From the NCBI RefSeq assembly GCF_009727055.1, contig NC_052350.1, positions 19,251,789 to 19,315,788 of the forward strand: DNA of 64,000 nt. The letters run 5' to 3'. Source of the DNA: Benincasa hispida (Eukaryota > Streptophyta > Magnoliopsida > Cucurbitales > Cucurbitaceae). Under the pieces are notes generated by a model. It had not been told where the DNA came from, ran no database searches, and saw only the letters and a list, made by a program, of their open reading frames with translations. Position numbers and translations under genes: made by a program. Shown here piece after piece: positions 11,603-23,077 of this stretch; the first letter of the stretch is position 1, and every line of letters starts with the position of its first letter.

Positions 11603-13407
11603 TACATAATTTTTTTATTTATCTGTTATACTGGATTAAGTATTGTTTTAGGGCTCTTTGAAAAATATTGGTAAAAATAGGGTAGTATAGAAACTATTTG
11701 TAAAAATAGAGTTAATTTTTTTTATCTTAAGCATTTCAGTTTTTAGAAAAGACTAAATTGGCTCAGTATAATAAATTTTTAAACTTGCATACATATTAAT
11801 AATAAATTATAAAACTTGCAAGATAAAATCAATATTTATAAAAGATAAAAAGATATATGTAAAGATGAAAAAAACCATAAAATAAGAAATTACAAATGAT
11901 AAAAAAATTCAATAAAAAAAACTCCTTAATTAGTTAAAAAAAAGAAGAAGAAAAGATGAAAGGGAAAAGAAATAGGACCACTTGCAGGAATGGTAAACTT
12001 TTTTTTTTACTAATATTAAGCCTATACACAATCTTTTATGATTTTGCAAAAATAACAATATCTTCAAGCGCAGCTCAAATTCGTTGATTAATTGAGTGAG
12101 AAAAAGTCGAGATGGCCCCTACACATTTAAATCAATTTGTGCGATTTCCATATTTACGTTAGGATTTGATTTCAACTTCTTCTCCAATTTTCCATTAACA
12201 CAATTTCTTTCACTTCTTCTTCCAACATTTTCTTTCAACTTCTTCCAACTCTGATTTCGCTATTGGTTTGATTTCAATGTTAACACCAACTTCCTCTTCC
12301 AACTCCAATTTCGTCAACACCAATTTCTTCTTCCAACTCCAATTTCTTCCACACCGATTTCTTCTCTTCTTCTTCCAACTTCTTCCTCTTCCTCAAATTT
12401 CTTCTTCCTCTGATCTTTTCCTCTTCCTCCTCCCATTTCTTCCACTTTCTCCTCCAATTTCTACTTTTTGCTCGTTTGATATCTCTCACAATGACTTGTT
12501 TCATATTATACTTCTCTTATTAGGGAAGTTGTTTTTGCTTCAAGTGCAAGAAGAATGGGGTGAGATTTCTAGATTATTGTACTAGTTTTTGTACACATAA
12601 TTGGAATAGTTTGTTGCATGTGACTTTTTGCTTTTGAAAAAATGTCTAGCAAATGTTGTTTTAGATTTTACTTGCTTTATGATTACTTTCTATTATTTGT
12701 CATATGATTACCATGTAATAGATTTCTTCCTTTTACTTTAAGTTGCTTTTTATTTTATTGGAATAGTTTTTGTGTAGAAATAACTGAGATTGCCATCTGA
12801 TTATTATGTGATTGGTATCTGATTATCTTCTGGCTTTTTAAACAAGAGTACTCGTTTGCTAGCCTACTGATTTCCATATGATTACCTTACATTGTTAGTC
12901 ACATAGTTCGTGCCTTCTATTATGTGTTATCGAATTACCATGTAATAGATTTCTTTCTTTTACTTTCAGTTGCTTTTTATTTTATTGGAATAGTTGTTGT
13001 GTAGAAGTTACTGAGATTGACATCCGATTACCATGGGATTGATATCTGATTAGCTTTTGGCTTAGTACTCATCTAATAGTCTACTAATTTTCATATGACT
13101 GTCTGTCAATTACCATCCAATTATCTTCTAGGTTTTTCAGTTAATAGTTTCTGTCTTCTATAATATTACTACTTGATTGCCTGTCGATTGCTATCATATA
13201 ATTTTCTTCTAATTTTCTATATCATCCAATTTGCCATGTGATTACCATTCAATTACTATCTTATTGCCTTCTACTTTTTCTCAACCATTTCATATTTCTG
13301 ATAATCAATTGATTGTGTTGTGATTGATATATGGTTACTTATGATTGTCATTTAATTGGCTCCTGATTGCATTTAATTCATTTTTTGTTCAATACTTCTT
13401 GAAAAAG
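11603..13407. repeat. AT-rich spacer with C/T-rich tract and a 227-bp tandem duplication
   Basis: No gene is supported. From 12170 to 12480 the plus strand is a degenerate CTTCTTCC / CCAACT tract, which explains the low-complexity 105-aa open frame there. The block 12711-12841 recurs at 12938-13064 with few changes, sharing ATTTTATTGGAATAGTT, a direct duplication of period 227. Beyond it degenerate GATTACCAT phrases continue to about 13330. Confidence 0.6.
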
Positions 13408-14433
13408 TGTTAGGATGACTTGTCACTTGAAATCCAGATGTTAAACATAAAGCACCAACAAGAATTGTAATAATAAACAAAACAAGTAAATGAATACAAG
13501 AGTTGGTAACCCAATTCGGTGATCAACCACCTACGTCTGGGGAGAAGTTTACAACTATTACAATGACTCTCGTAGAGCTCAACTCTCAAGTCACCCAGGC
13601 TCCCCTTAGATGTGAGACTCCTTCCTAAATGTACTTAGGCTCCCCTTAAGCTTGATAACATTAGTTATGAGACTCTTATCACGACGATATCTTCTATCGA
13701 GTTAGTAAACCCCTTTTACTTAGGCTTTCAAATGTACTTAGGTTCCCCTTAAGCTGTGATAATCTTCAACGTGTTGCAATTAACGGATGAAGAACTTGCA
13801 CAGCAGAATAATGAACAACAAGCAAGTACACAATGTAAAACAGTTTGGTCGAGGTACAGAAGTCATCTTGCTCTAAAAATACAATTTGGTTTGTTCGAAA
13901 AAGCTGTCAATAAACCTCACCTTTTATACACGAATTCAGAAAAGGAAATAACTCCCAAATAGGAAAAGATAATTCACGTCACATTAATAGAAAATATCAT
14001 AAAAAAAACCAATCTGACAGATTTTCCCAGATAAAAAAAATATTATGCAGGAAAATATTATGATGTTTAAATCTGATGTTAAGGCATTTTGTGAGATCTG
14101 CAGAAACCAAGACCTTATAAAAATATAAAGCCAATCAAATGAAATCTCTGAAAAATTCCCCATTTGGCTTATATTTTTAAGACAGAACGAAAAATAGCTA
14201 TCAAAATAACATGTCTAAATGTCAAGAATAAAGTCTTAACAAAAACAGTAACAACAAGAAGTCCAGAGCAAAACAACCAAAATAAACAAAGTCTTCAACA
14301 AGATACGTACAGAAAACAAAAAAACATAAGCACAGTAACAAAACAACAAAGCATCAAGCGCCAGCAAGAACCACCAACATCAACAACCGTCAAACAAAAC
14401 ATAGTCACAGCAACACAAGACACAGTCATAACA
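13408..14433 (-). mobile_element. 3' LTR of a SIRE-like Copia element
   Basis: The sequence runs from TGTTAGGATGAC to CATAACA. It is followed on the plus strand by CTCCCCCTTTCT, so the minus strand reads AGAAAGGGGGAG then TGTTATG, a textbook polypurine tract and LTR start. The text near 13505-13550 (a CCAATTCGGTGA-like phrase and CACCTACGTCTGGGG) is familiar from plant Copia LTR transcripts. The length of about 1.0 kb fits SIRE elements. The matching 5' LTR is not in the window. Confidence 0.6.
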
Positions 14434-14687
14434 CTCCCCCTTTCTGGCTTAAAAATTAAGGCTAAGCATGAGAAGAAGAGGCCCCAACAGAACATGCCAA
14501 TGTTGCATGAATTTTCTTTAACAAATCGGTCGTAACTTCTCTTCATTCTTGAAGCTTCAGTAGCTTATCATCAATATTTTTGAGTTCAGTAGATAGATGC
14601 TATAGAACACGACTGCTAAAAGGAGATTCTATGAACCCTTCACTTAGACCATCAACATAGGCTTCAGTAGAGGGAGCAGCAAGATCA
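14434..14687 (-). pseudogene. Terminal part of the SIRE-like element's envelope-like ORF
   Basis: On the minus strand, in order of translation, phrases such as DLAAPSTEAYVDGL and LSTELKNIDDKLLKLQE are readable with a few stops, then the polypurine tract of the 3' LTR. The helical, charged composition fits the C-terminal end of the envelope-like ORF whose start and middle lie at 23078-26986. The Copia element 14688-23077 separates the two parts. That they belong to one element is inferred from order and orientation. Confidence 0.4.
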
Positions 14688-16703
14688 TGAAGGAAATCAT
14701 AACAGAGATCTCCATGAGCAGCGGAAGTGGATCATTCCAGATCCCATTCAAAATGAACACAATAATCACAGTCTAATCGGAAACAAACACATTATGCATA
14801 AACAGAAATTACAACATGCTACTTTAAGATACAAGGGATAGAGTATGCATACCTTTGGAGAACTATTCTTGAAGTATCCCTCGATCGATCTCCAATGCGT
14901 CCAAAGCAGCACTCGAATGCAATGAACAGAACACAACCTCCACGAACGTTTGGATGCTCCTCGAACCCATCGAGTCCAACTCATCCATAAACTTAGTTTA
15001 GAACACCACCACAAGTGTTACCTTGGTATTCTCGGTATGAGAATTCAAGAGTTGTAGGCTCTGTATGATCTTGGATTGAGGAATGAATAAGGTCAATGAT
15101 TGAGTAGATGATCGAGAAAGTGGGAGATATGAACACTGTCTATCGTATAGACGACGTACTCAATCGTTTAGAAAACGGAAGCCTATCATATAGACTTTGC
15201 TACTCGATTGTGTAGCAACAATCAACAAGTAACTATCGCATAGTCAACTCTTAGTTGATTGTGTAGACTCTGTCAATGCTATCGCTTAGTAATAACTCTT
15301 TTTACTTGATAGCTTGTTCCGTGAGAACTTTCCAAATGAATCAACTACTAATTTTGGAAAAAAATTTTCCTTTTATCTCACGGTTACCATAAAACTTCCA
15401 ATAACCTCCCACTCAAATCGGTTATTAGGGAAAAAGAATTCATTATCATAAAATTAATATAATATAAATAAATATGATGACCAACTTATCATATTATATT
15501 TATTGCCTATAGTTTTAATATTTCATCATATGAAACATATAAAGCATAGTTATTTTTCTATTTTATGGTACTTAATATAAATCATATTTATATTAATTCC
15601 TCCAATTAATGTATCTCATACATCATACTAATTATATCTCATATAATTAAATTTCCTCTTGTTAATTTGAACACTTCAAACTATCCCAAAATCTAATTTT
15701 CAACTTGAACCCATTGAGCTAAGCTCCAACGGTATGTGTATAATTGACTAAACTCATTAGTCACGAGATCCACCATCCGTTAATTGTCGGACACTCCACT
15801 AAAGACCGACAACTGCACTCTTCACACTAAAAATATATTTATGTCCATATAACTAATCAATAGTGCGATAACTCTTCACAAATCGCTCATAAGTACAGTT
15901 GGGCTAATTTACTATTTTGCCTCTGTAGTTACATCTAACTCCTTAAGTACCACTAATTCTTCTAATGAATAATAAGTCATAGTCCTACTATGACTGAGTC
16001 CTCTATTCTAAAGAGAGGGTGTGGCCACTAAGTTCAAGACCCGGAATCAACCCCTAAGGGAGAAATTTATCTCTTACCCATACTTCAAGGAAGTAGTGAA
16101 TTTCGTCTTGTGTAGTTGAGTTCTCAGTTCCCCAATCAGATGAATCCTAAAAAAGGTAGGCTTGTTGAGTTGGCAATCTGACCACTCTCATCCATACTAA
16201 TCAAAGAACCACCCTCATAGGCAGGAGTTCCCAACTCATTCAGGATTAAGATCATGTCACCTTTGGTCATTTTAGTGAAATGTAAAGTGTCCTTTATCAA
16301 CGACATTATATAAAGAGACTAATCATCTCGTGGTCCAGTCTTATATAAACTCTTTGTATAGAACACCCCCGCTCGCATGTCTCCACATGGATGGTCAGAA
16401 TCAAACCATTTGTAGCACTTTACAATACTTTTAAGTATCTACAAAGCGGGTTGTATGCATAGTGTCCCCAGGATGAGATATCCCTCATTTATCCTTATAT
16501 TACAGACCATTTAGGATATTATTTAAGGCATGATCCACTTGTATGTCTCATACATGCTTAAGTTACATGAAATAACTACGGATCTTAGTTTATTGTATAT
16601 GAGTAAATGCAAATAAAATAACATTTATTTTATTAATAACAATGTGTACAAAAAGTTTACAAACTATGAGACCACCGGGAGAATTAGGACATCAATCCCA
16701 ACA
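14688..16703 (-). mobile_element. 3' LTR (2016 bp) of the Copia element
   Basis: The ends are TGAAGGAAATCATAAC and ATCAATCCCAACA. The first 102 bases match 22976-23077 with a few differences, proving the LTR pair. The adjacent plus-strand text ATCTCCTACTTG is the complement of a polypurine tract, which identifies this as the 3' LTR of a minus-strand element. A C/G-rich motif cluster of the CGTTTAG type lies at 15140-15300. Confidence 0.8.
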
Positions 16704-16715
16704 ATCTCCTACTTG
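16704..16715 (-). other. Polypurine tract of the Copia element
   Basis: The minus strand reads CAAGTAGGAGAT immediately before the TGTTGGG start of the 3' LTR, the usual priming site for second-strand synthesis. A second similar tract (on the plus strand CTCCCACTTGCCCTAG, from 16801) lies about 100 bases further into the element. Confidence 0.7.
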
Positions 16716-16839
16716 TCCTAATGCCTCGAGAGACTTATGTACAATACATAAAAAAATACAATATACAATAAACTAGGGCATACAATATACCCCAATATCA
16801 TCTCCCACTTGCCCTAGACAAGGTGTCACATGTCCTGTA

Positions 16840-17230
16840 GACCCAGACTCTCCAGATGACCCTCAAACACTTTAGTTGTGAGAACCTATGTAAACGGATC
16901 AGCAACGTTGTGCTACAACGTGATCTTTGTGACTATCANNNNNNNNNNNNNNNNNNNNNNNNNNNNNNNNNNNNNNNNNNNNNNNNNNNNNNNNNNNNNN
17001 NNNNNNNNNNNNNNNNNNNNNNNNNNNNNNNNNNNNNNNNNNNNNNNNNNNNNNNNNNNNNNNNNNNNNNNNNNNNNNNNNNNNNNNNNNNNNTCTGCGA
17101 TGCATCCTTGCTTGATGCTTTGCCAAACTACAGCCCTTCCATTCAGAGTGAACATTGACCCTGATGTCGATTTTCGAGAATCTCTATCAGTCTAAAAGTC
17201 ATGGTCTGTGTATCCTATAAGGATCAAATC
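16840..17230 (-). pseudogene. Copia RNase H domain, split by an assembly gap
   Basis: On the minus strand 17094-17200 encodes DRDSRKSTSGSMFTLNGR and then WQSIKQGCIA, the core of Copia RNase H. After the gap the C-terminal phrase ending in VFEGHLESLGL appears near 16850. RNase H degrades the RNA strand during reverse transcription. The gap hides most of the middle of the domain, so intactness cannot be judged, although flanking genes are already broken. Confidence 0.7.
16939..17093. other. Assembly gap (155 N)
   Basis: All bases are N. The open frames drawn across it on both strands are not evidence of genes. Its length is about what is needed for the missing middle of the RNase H domain, but N runs are often of arbitrary size. 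Confidence 0.95.
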
Positions 17231-17379
17231 CTTATATCCATACACGAGCATATAGTCTCTCATTCTCCGAAGATACTTGAGAATCGTTTTGATCGTTGTC
17301 TAGTGACCTAATCCTGGATTGGACTAATATCAACTAGAAATCTCTACTGCATAGCAAATGTCAGGTTTAGTACATAACA

Positions 17380-18412
17380 TTGCATATATAAGGCTTCCAA
17401 CAGTCGAAGCATAGGGAATCCGTCTAATTTCCTCAACCTCTTAAGGTGTCTTAGGACACTGCTCCTTAGACAAAATAATTCCATGCCTGAACGGTAATAA
17501 GCCCCTCTTGGAATTCTGCATCGAGTACCTGATCAACATCTTGTCAATATATGATGCCTGAGACAAGGCCAACCTCTTGTTTTTACAATCCCGAATGATT
17601 TGGATCTCTAAAACATATTGCGCCTCTTCCAAATATTTCATTTGGAATTGGGAGGCTAGCTACTTTTTAATGTCAGTCAGAAAATCTACATCATTCCCAA
17701 TGAGTAGGATATCATCCATATACAGCACAAAGAAAGCTATTGAGCTATTGATGATTTTCTTGTAAACACAAGACTCATCAACATTCTGATCAAAGCCAAA
17801 TGATTTGATCACACTATCAAATCTAATGTTCCATGATCTAGATGCTTGTTTCAGCCCATAAATTGACCTATTAAGCTTTCAAACTCTTTGCTCTGGATCT
17901 AGAACAATGAATCCCTCTGGTTGAGCCATGCAGATGGTCTCCTCAAGATTACCATTCAGAAAGGCAGTCTTGATGTCCATTTTCCATATCTCATAATCAT
18001 AAAATGTGGCTAGGGACAAGAGAATCCTGATAGACTTCAACATGACAACAGGTGAGAAAGTTTCCTCATAGTCCACTCCTTCGACCTAAGTATAACATTT
18101 TGCCACGAGTCTAGCCTTAAAGGTCTGCACCTTTCCATCTACACCTCGTTTTCTCTTGTAGATCCACTCACACTCTATAGGTTTTACCCCATTAGGCCGA
18201 TCTACAAGTTCCATGACAGAATTGAAGTACATAGACTCCATTTCATGATTCATGGCTTTAAACCACTCATCCTTGTCAACATCCTCCATTGCTTGCTTAT
18301 AAGACAATAGATTCTCAACTCCATCATCAGACATGATGTTTTGGGCTTCAGTCAAACTCATGTAGCATTGTGGTGGGTTCAAAACCCTCCCACTACATCG
18401 AAGTAGTCTCAA
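17380..18412 (-). pseudogene. Copia reverse transcriptase, broken
   Basis: Read on the minus strand from 18412: a linker with the ECEWIYKRKRG phrase, then MDYEETFSPVVMLKSIRILL and MDIKTAFLNGNL, typical of Copia RT. The catalytic loop near 17700-17725 reads LYMDDILLIGND, a YMDD variant of the usual YVDD. It continues with SQASYIDKMLIRYSM. Stops interrupt the frame between 17650 and 17880 and again near 18080. The role is copying element RNA into cDNA; the gene cannot be expressed as one protein. Confidence 0.8.
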
Positions 18413-18469
18413 CTCTTGAGATGGTTGACTAGATGAACCGATCTCAACAACTCTTGTTGATCTATCAGT

Positions 18470-19445
18470 CTATTCAATAACTTTTGTTGAACTCTTAGTA
18501 GTCTCACATGAAATCTCATGTAAAACAAGCTTCCTTCGTGGTTTATGATCCCTGATGTGGTCTTCTTTCAAGAAGATAGCACTTGTCGACAAAAACACCT
18601 TATTCTCACTCAAATCATAGACCCTCGTTTCCTTGGGGTAGCCTACAAAGAGGCAAACTTTTGAACATGGTTCCAACATTTTAGGGTTAGCCACAAGTAC
18701 GTGGACTGAATATCCCTAAATCCTAAATAGCATAAACTACCTTAACGGCCTCTCCACAGCACAAAAGGTGTTTTAGAAACACTTTTGAGGGAGCGTTGTT
18801 CAAAATATAACATGCAGTCTTCACTGCAAATCCACAAAACAAGTCTGGAAGATGAGCATAACTCATCGTAGACCGAACCATGTCCAACAGGGTTCTGTTT
18901 CAACTCTCTAATACACCATTTTGCTGAGGTGTACCTTAGGTAGAGAGTTGGGACGTGATTCCATGTTCTATCATATAGTTCTGGAATTCTAAGTCCATAT
19001 ACTCTTCACCACGATTAGATCGTATTGTTTTTATTTTCTTATCTAATAACTTTTCAACTTCAGTCTTATACTGCTTAAACTTTTCAAGAGCGGACTTATG
19101 TTGCATTAGGTATAGATACCTGTATCTTGAATAATCATCTATGAAAGAGATGAAATATTCATACCCACCTTGATCTCTAACACTCATCTAACACTCAAAG
19201 GTTTCCTTGGCTCTATAACCTTTTCCAGTAAAAGGTCATTTGGTCATCTTGCCTTAAAGGCACGATTCACATACTGACAAGGAGTTTTCTTCTAAACCTT
19301 TTAGAAGTCCATATTTCACCAACTTCTCAATTCTATTGAGGTTGATGTGACATAACCTTAGATGCCAAAGATGGGTGTTTTCCTTAGGAGAAATCTTTGG
19401 TCTTTTTGTAGTGTTCACTGTTTTGAACATTTCAGTATTAAGCAA
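18470..19445 (-). pseudogene. Copia GAG-pre-integrase and integrase, broken
   Basis: Frames at 19254-19445 show the pre-integrase zinc region (HLWHLRLCHINLNRIEKL, then CESCL). 18936-19187 encodes the core start YEYFISFIDDYSRYRYLYL with the first catalytic Asp, and IRSNRGEEYM, where the expected Asp of RSDRGGEY is Asn. The acidic third position (NGVLES) and the VRSTMSYA helix follow near 18880-18930 after a stop. 18470-18694 is the C-terminal part. Integrase inserts cDNA into the host genome; this copy has several stops and an altered catalytic residue. Confidence 0.75.
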
Positions 19446-20376
19446 GGCTTTTATGACTAACGGCCTTAGTACATATAAGTTATTTTAAATTGAAGGAAAA
19501 CTAATCTCCATACCATTCTTGAAAATAAACATTTTATTCTTAGAAAAGGAGACAGTATAACCTTGTTCAATTAAACAAGAAAATGAGATTAAGTTCTTCT
19601 TGATATGAAGAACTACAAAAACATTATCCAGTAACAGATAATGTTTCTTGTCCAAAAATAACTTCAGGCTACCTACAACAACAGTTGAAACAACCTCACC
19701 AATACCGACTTAAAGAGTCAACTCTCCATCTTCCATCATTTTCTAGGAAGTAAATCCTTGGTAGGAAGAACTTACGTGATTAGTAGCACCTGAATCAAGT
19801 ATCCAGGCAGAATCATCATTCTCTACCAAACTTGTCTCCAAGACAAATAAATCACATTTACTGTCTTTAGACTTTTTCCTTTTCTAGAGAGTAGTGGGAT
19901 CAGTATCAGAAACTATAAAAGCACCAAGTCCCATTTAAGAGAACAATTCTCGTCGATGAACTTCATCAGAGTCAGCAACAATTACTTTCTCTTTTATTCC
20001 CTTGACATTCAAGAAAGACCGGAGGTTATCTTAGGAACTGACACTACTGGTTTCTGTCATCCATCCCTTTTTCCTCAAAAAGTGAGAACTGACGTTCAAA
20101 CAATTCTTGCAACGAGTCCATGATCTAACATGCAATGACCATGTTCTCAACCCTTTTGGCCAATGCATCAGGTATACTAGCCAAAATGTGAAGTCGAGCC
20201 ATCGAATTAGCCTTCATTCACACCTTATATGCATTGTGAACATTTCGCGGTGCATCAAGGGTCGGGACTTGAGGACACTCTTCAACCATGACAAACTCGA
20301 GGTTGTTTACCACGAAATATGTTTTAAGAGACTTTTTCTAATGTACGTAATCAGTCAAATTAAAAGAGGTAACTAA
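19446..20376 (-). pseudogene. Copia gag and protease remnants
   Basis: On the minus strand 19750-19820 encodes ILDSGATNHV, the aspartic protease active site with DSGA intact, followed by SSSYQGF and a stop. 20000-20330 encodes degraded gag, with phrases like RLHILASILDALAKR that match the better gag at 39079-39753. Gag forms the virus-like particle and the protease cleaves the polyprotein. Many stops are present. Confidence 0.65.
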
Positions 20377-22961
20377 TGGAAAATCTTACATGTTGCTGAA
20401 AAAAAAAACACATTGATCTACATTAGATTTTAGAAAATATTCTTCAGAACAAAATTCAATTTGGTTTAGTATAATCTAAATGAACCCCGTGTGACATCTA
20501 GTTTTGCAATGACACTTCAGTGCTTTAGGAAAAAAGCCACCAAAGGGTAGTCAATTTATCCCTCCTCTGAATTGAGACACTCTCAACCACTCATTAATAC
20601 CAGAACAACTCTTGTTCCTATAATGACTAGCCATCATTGATTTGGTCAAGAAATCATTAACTTGCTTAACAATTTCCCGTAATTGTGACCCCTCATTTTA
20701 GATCCTAGAGTTCCGCCCCAAGCAACCAATTCGAAGGAAAAAAATCCGATTGGGGCAAAAACTAAAGCGACCTTATCTATTTCTGGAGTTCACCTTGATA
20801 TTGACCAACCACGCAAACTATCTGAAGGGGGACGCTCCCAGGGCGCCACAAGGCCGTGCAAGAAGATCTCACGATGAAAACCAATGAAGGAGACCGTAGG
20901 ACTTGTTGACACACATCTTTCACCCACTTACTATAAATACTCTCTCCGTCCACCTTGATATTAACTCATGCAAACACTATCTGAAGGGGGATGCTCCCAG
21001 GGCACTAGAGGCCAAACATGAATCTCACGACATGAACATTCAAGGAGAAACATGAGTGGAATTTACATATCATATATATCTTTTCCTCCTACTGAGTATT
21101 TTATAACCTAGGGTTTAGTTTACTTAGAAAACACGGCTAACGATTTTAACTAAATGACTTTTTAGGTTTGCCCAAAAGTAACTCTTACTTTGAAAAATTG
21201 AACAACTTTTGATAATCTTTCATTAAACTCTTTAACGAAGTCTTTGATCAACTGTTGCATGCTTGTAGAAAATCTATCTAATTCACCTTTCCAGGTAGGT
21301 TCTCAGGTAGGGGTATTCCATTTCCGTCAACTTAAATACTCCAGCCTAGACATAACCCGCCTTAGACAAAAGGTCCCTTATAGATAGATTTATTACAAAT
21401 TTATTCTTTTATGGAAATCAATTTAATCATATTAAACCGATTTAAAAGATTAAACTTAGGTATCTAATCTCATTAGAACCAGAAACTTTGGTCTACCTCA
21501 ATTAAATTTTAAAACCCTTTTAAAACATGAGTTCACATAAGTTCGCATGCAACTCTTTCTTATTGATTTTAGTTCTAATTTTCATTATAACACTTATAAC
21601 ATAAACAACTAAAACCAACCACAATGCAAAGTAACACATACAAGACATTCATAACTCTTATAAATAAGCTAAGTGTCATGCTCCATGCATTGTTCATTCA
21701 TTACTACTGGTATATAACACTTATATAACAAAGCAATGAACCAAGCATACATGCTCTCATACACCCTTATACTATAACTCTTATAATATAAAGATGATGC
21801 ATGAATATGCTTAATGCATGCATAAATATAACTCTTATATTATATGATGTATGAACATGCTTTCTCGTAATTTTATCATGTCATTTACTATATTATAACA
21901 CTTATAATATATGATGCATGAATAAAATGCATAACATAAGGTGGGTTTTAAATCTATATGTCATACACTATGGCATATAAACAAACATACATCTCATGTA
22001 CATTAAGTAAATTTGATGAATTGGGATAATTAGCCTTAAATTCTAAAAAAAAAAAAGCTAACTATTACAAAGAGCAATGAATCCACCGGTTCAAACAGGC
22101 GAACTGGGTCTTGAACCGTTCAAGTGAAGATCGCGTTTCCTTGATCCTGTAACAACTTCTTGTGATCGTCTAGCAACATTGTATGGGCATAAACAATCGT
22201 TTAGCAACAATCGTGTACCTTTGACAATGCAATGAAGCGTGAACGTCACGTGATCGTGCAGTGCATGTCTTAAAACGATCAAGTAGATAACAATGATGCA
22301 GTGAAGCATAATCCTCTAAACGATCGTTGAGCAAGTGTAAGGTATCGTATACCAGGTGATCATGTAGTTAGTGACTAGGCGATGAAGCATGCTGAACTAC
22401 ACGATCATTTTGTGTGTGCGCCTTCTAAACGATGGGTGTCAGAAACTCTATGCGATCATTTACCTCAAGCGCCCATGCGATCAAGCAGCCAACACTACAT
22501 GATAGAGTAAACTCTTTACTCAATCATTTAGCATTAGCTATACAATCGTTTAGTAAATACTACACAATCGGGTAGATCTTTTCTACACGATCGTTTAGCC
22601 AAATCTCAACAATCGTTTAGCCTAGGCTACACGATGCGGCCAACCTTTGGTCTTCTTCCTCGATGAGAATTGCATTTCCATGCTTCAAAACTTCATCATG
22701 AACGACTCAAAAAACTTCAAACACTTTAAATACATACTCGATTGCTTGTTAATTATGCCAAAAAAACGCAGGGGCCCTTACAAATTAACACTTTGTAAAC
22801 TTAAAGAAAGCTTTAAACAGAGGAAACCATCTCGTAAACATCCATTAACACATCCACAAACACATTTAACTCTTAAATGCTTCGTAGAAAACTTAAAACC
22901 CACCACGACTGTAAAAAGAAGTTCAATACAACAAGGGAATTTGGAATATCGGAACAACCTA
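20377..22961 (-). promoter_or_regulatory. Long structured 5' leader of the Copia element
   Basis: About 2.6 kb separates the primer-binding site from gag. In transcript order it holds: (i) a dense cluster of CGATCG/CGTTTAG motifs at 22100-22640; (ii) AT-rich tandem units with TATAACACTTATAATAT and GATGCATGA at 21650-21920; (iii) two copies, about 150 bases apart, of a module with GGGGGACGCTCCCAGGGC (about 20826) and GGGGGATGCTCCCAGGGC (about 20986). The same three blocks occur in the same order at 40080-41900. No ORF with a known domain is present; the 147-aa frame at 22647 is on the opposite strand and unrecognised. Confidence 0.6.
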
Positions 22962-22973
22962 GCTCTGATACCA
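22962..22973 (-). other. Primer-binding site (initiator tRNA-Met type)
   Basis: The minus strand reads TGGTATCAGAGC, the standard plant Copia site complementary to the 3' end of initiator tRNA-Met. It lies two bases from the LTR end at 22976. It marks the adjacent LTR as the 5' LTR and fixes the element's orientation. Confidence 0.85.
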
Positions 22974-22975
22974 AT

Positions 22976-23077
22976 TGAAGGAAATCATAACAGAGATCTT
23001 CATGAGCAGCGAAAGTGGATCGTTCCAAATTCTATTCAGAATGAACACAACAATCATAGTCTAATCGGAAACAAACA
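22976..23077 (-). mobile_element. Remnant (102 bp) of the 5' LTR
   Basis: The block matches 14688-14790 with about ten substitutions, then similarity stops abruptly after AAACAAACA at 23077. The neighbouring bases belong to the envelope-like ORF. About 1.9 kb of the LTR, including its promoter, is missing. Confidence 0.8.

Larger units (their letters stand above)
14688..23077 (-). mobile_element. Nearly complete Copia retroelement with truncated 5' LTR
   Basis: Read on the minus strand the order is: 102-bp remnant of the 5' LTR (22976-23077), tRNA-Met primer-binding site (22962-22973), a long leader, gag, protease, integrase, reverse transcriptase, RNase H, polypurine tract (16704-16715) and 3' LTR (14688-16703). 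All genes carry stops or frameshifts. The domain order PR-IN-RT-RH is diagnostic of Ty1/Copia. It is closely related in layout to the element at 34084-44265. A 155-base run of N falls in RNase H. It is inactive and has lost most of one LTR. Confidence 0.85.

Noticed and set aside
12268..12585. 105-aa open frame rich in Phe, Leu and Ser
   Set aside because: It lies in a degenerate C/T-rich tract; the overlapping opposite-strand frame is equally long and Lys/Glu-rich. Both are compositional.
16856..17195. Open frames on both strands spanning the N run
   Set aside because: They are created by undetermined bases. Only the flanking RNase H residues on the minus strand are meaningful.
22100..22640. 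CGATCG motif cluster considered as a CRISPR-like array
   Set aside because: Spacing is irregular, motifs are short and degenerate, and the context is a plant retroelement leader.
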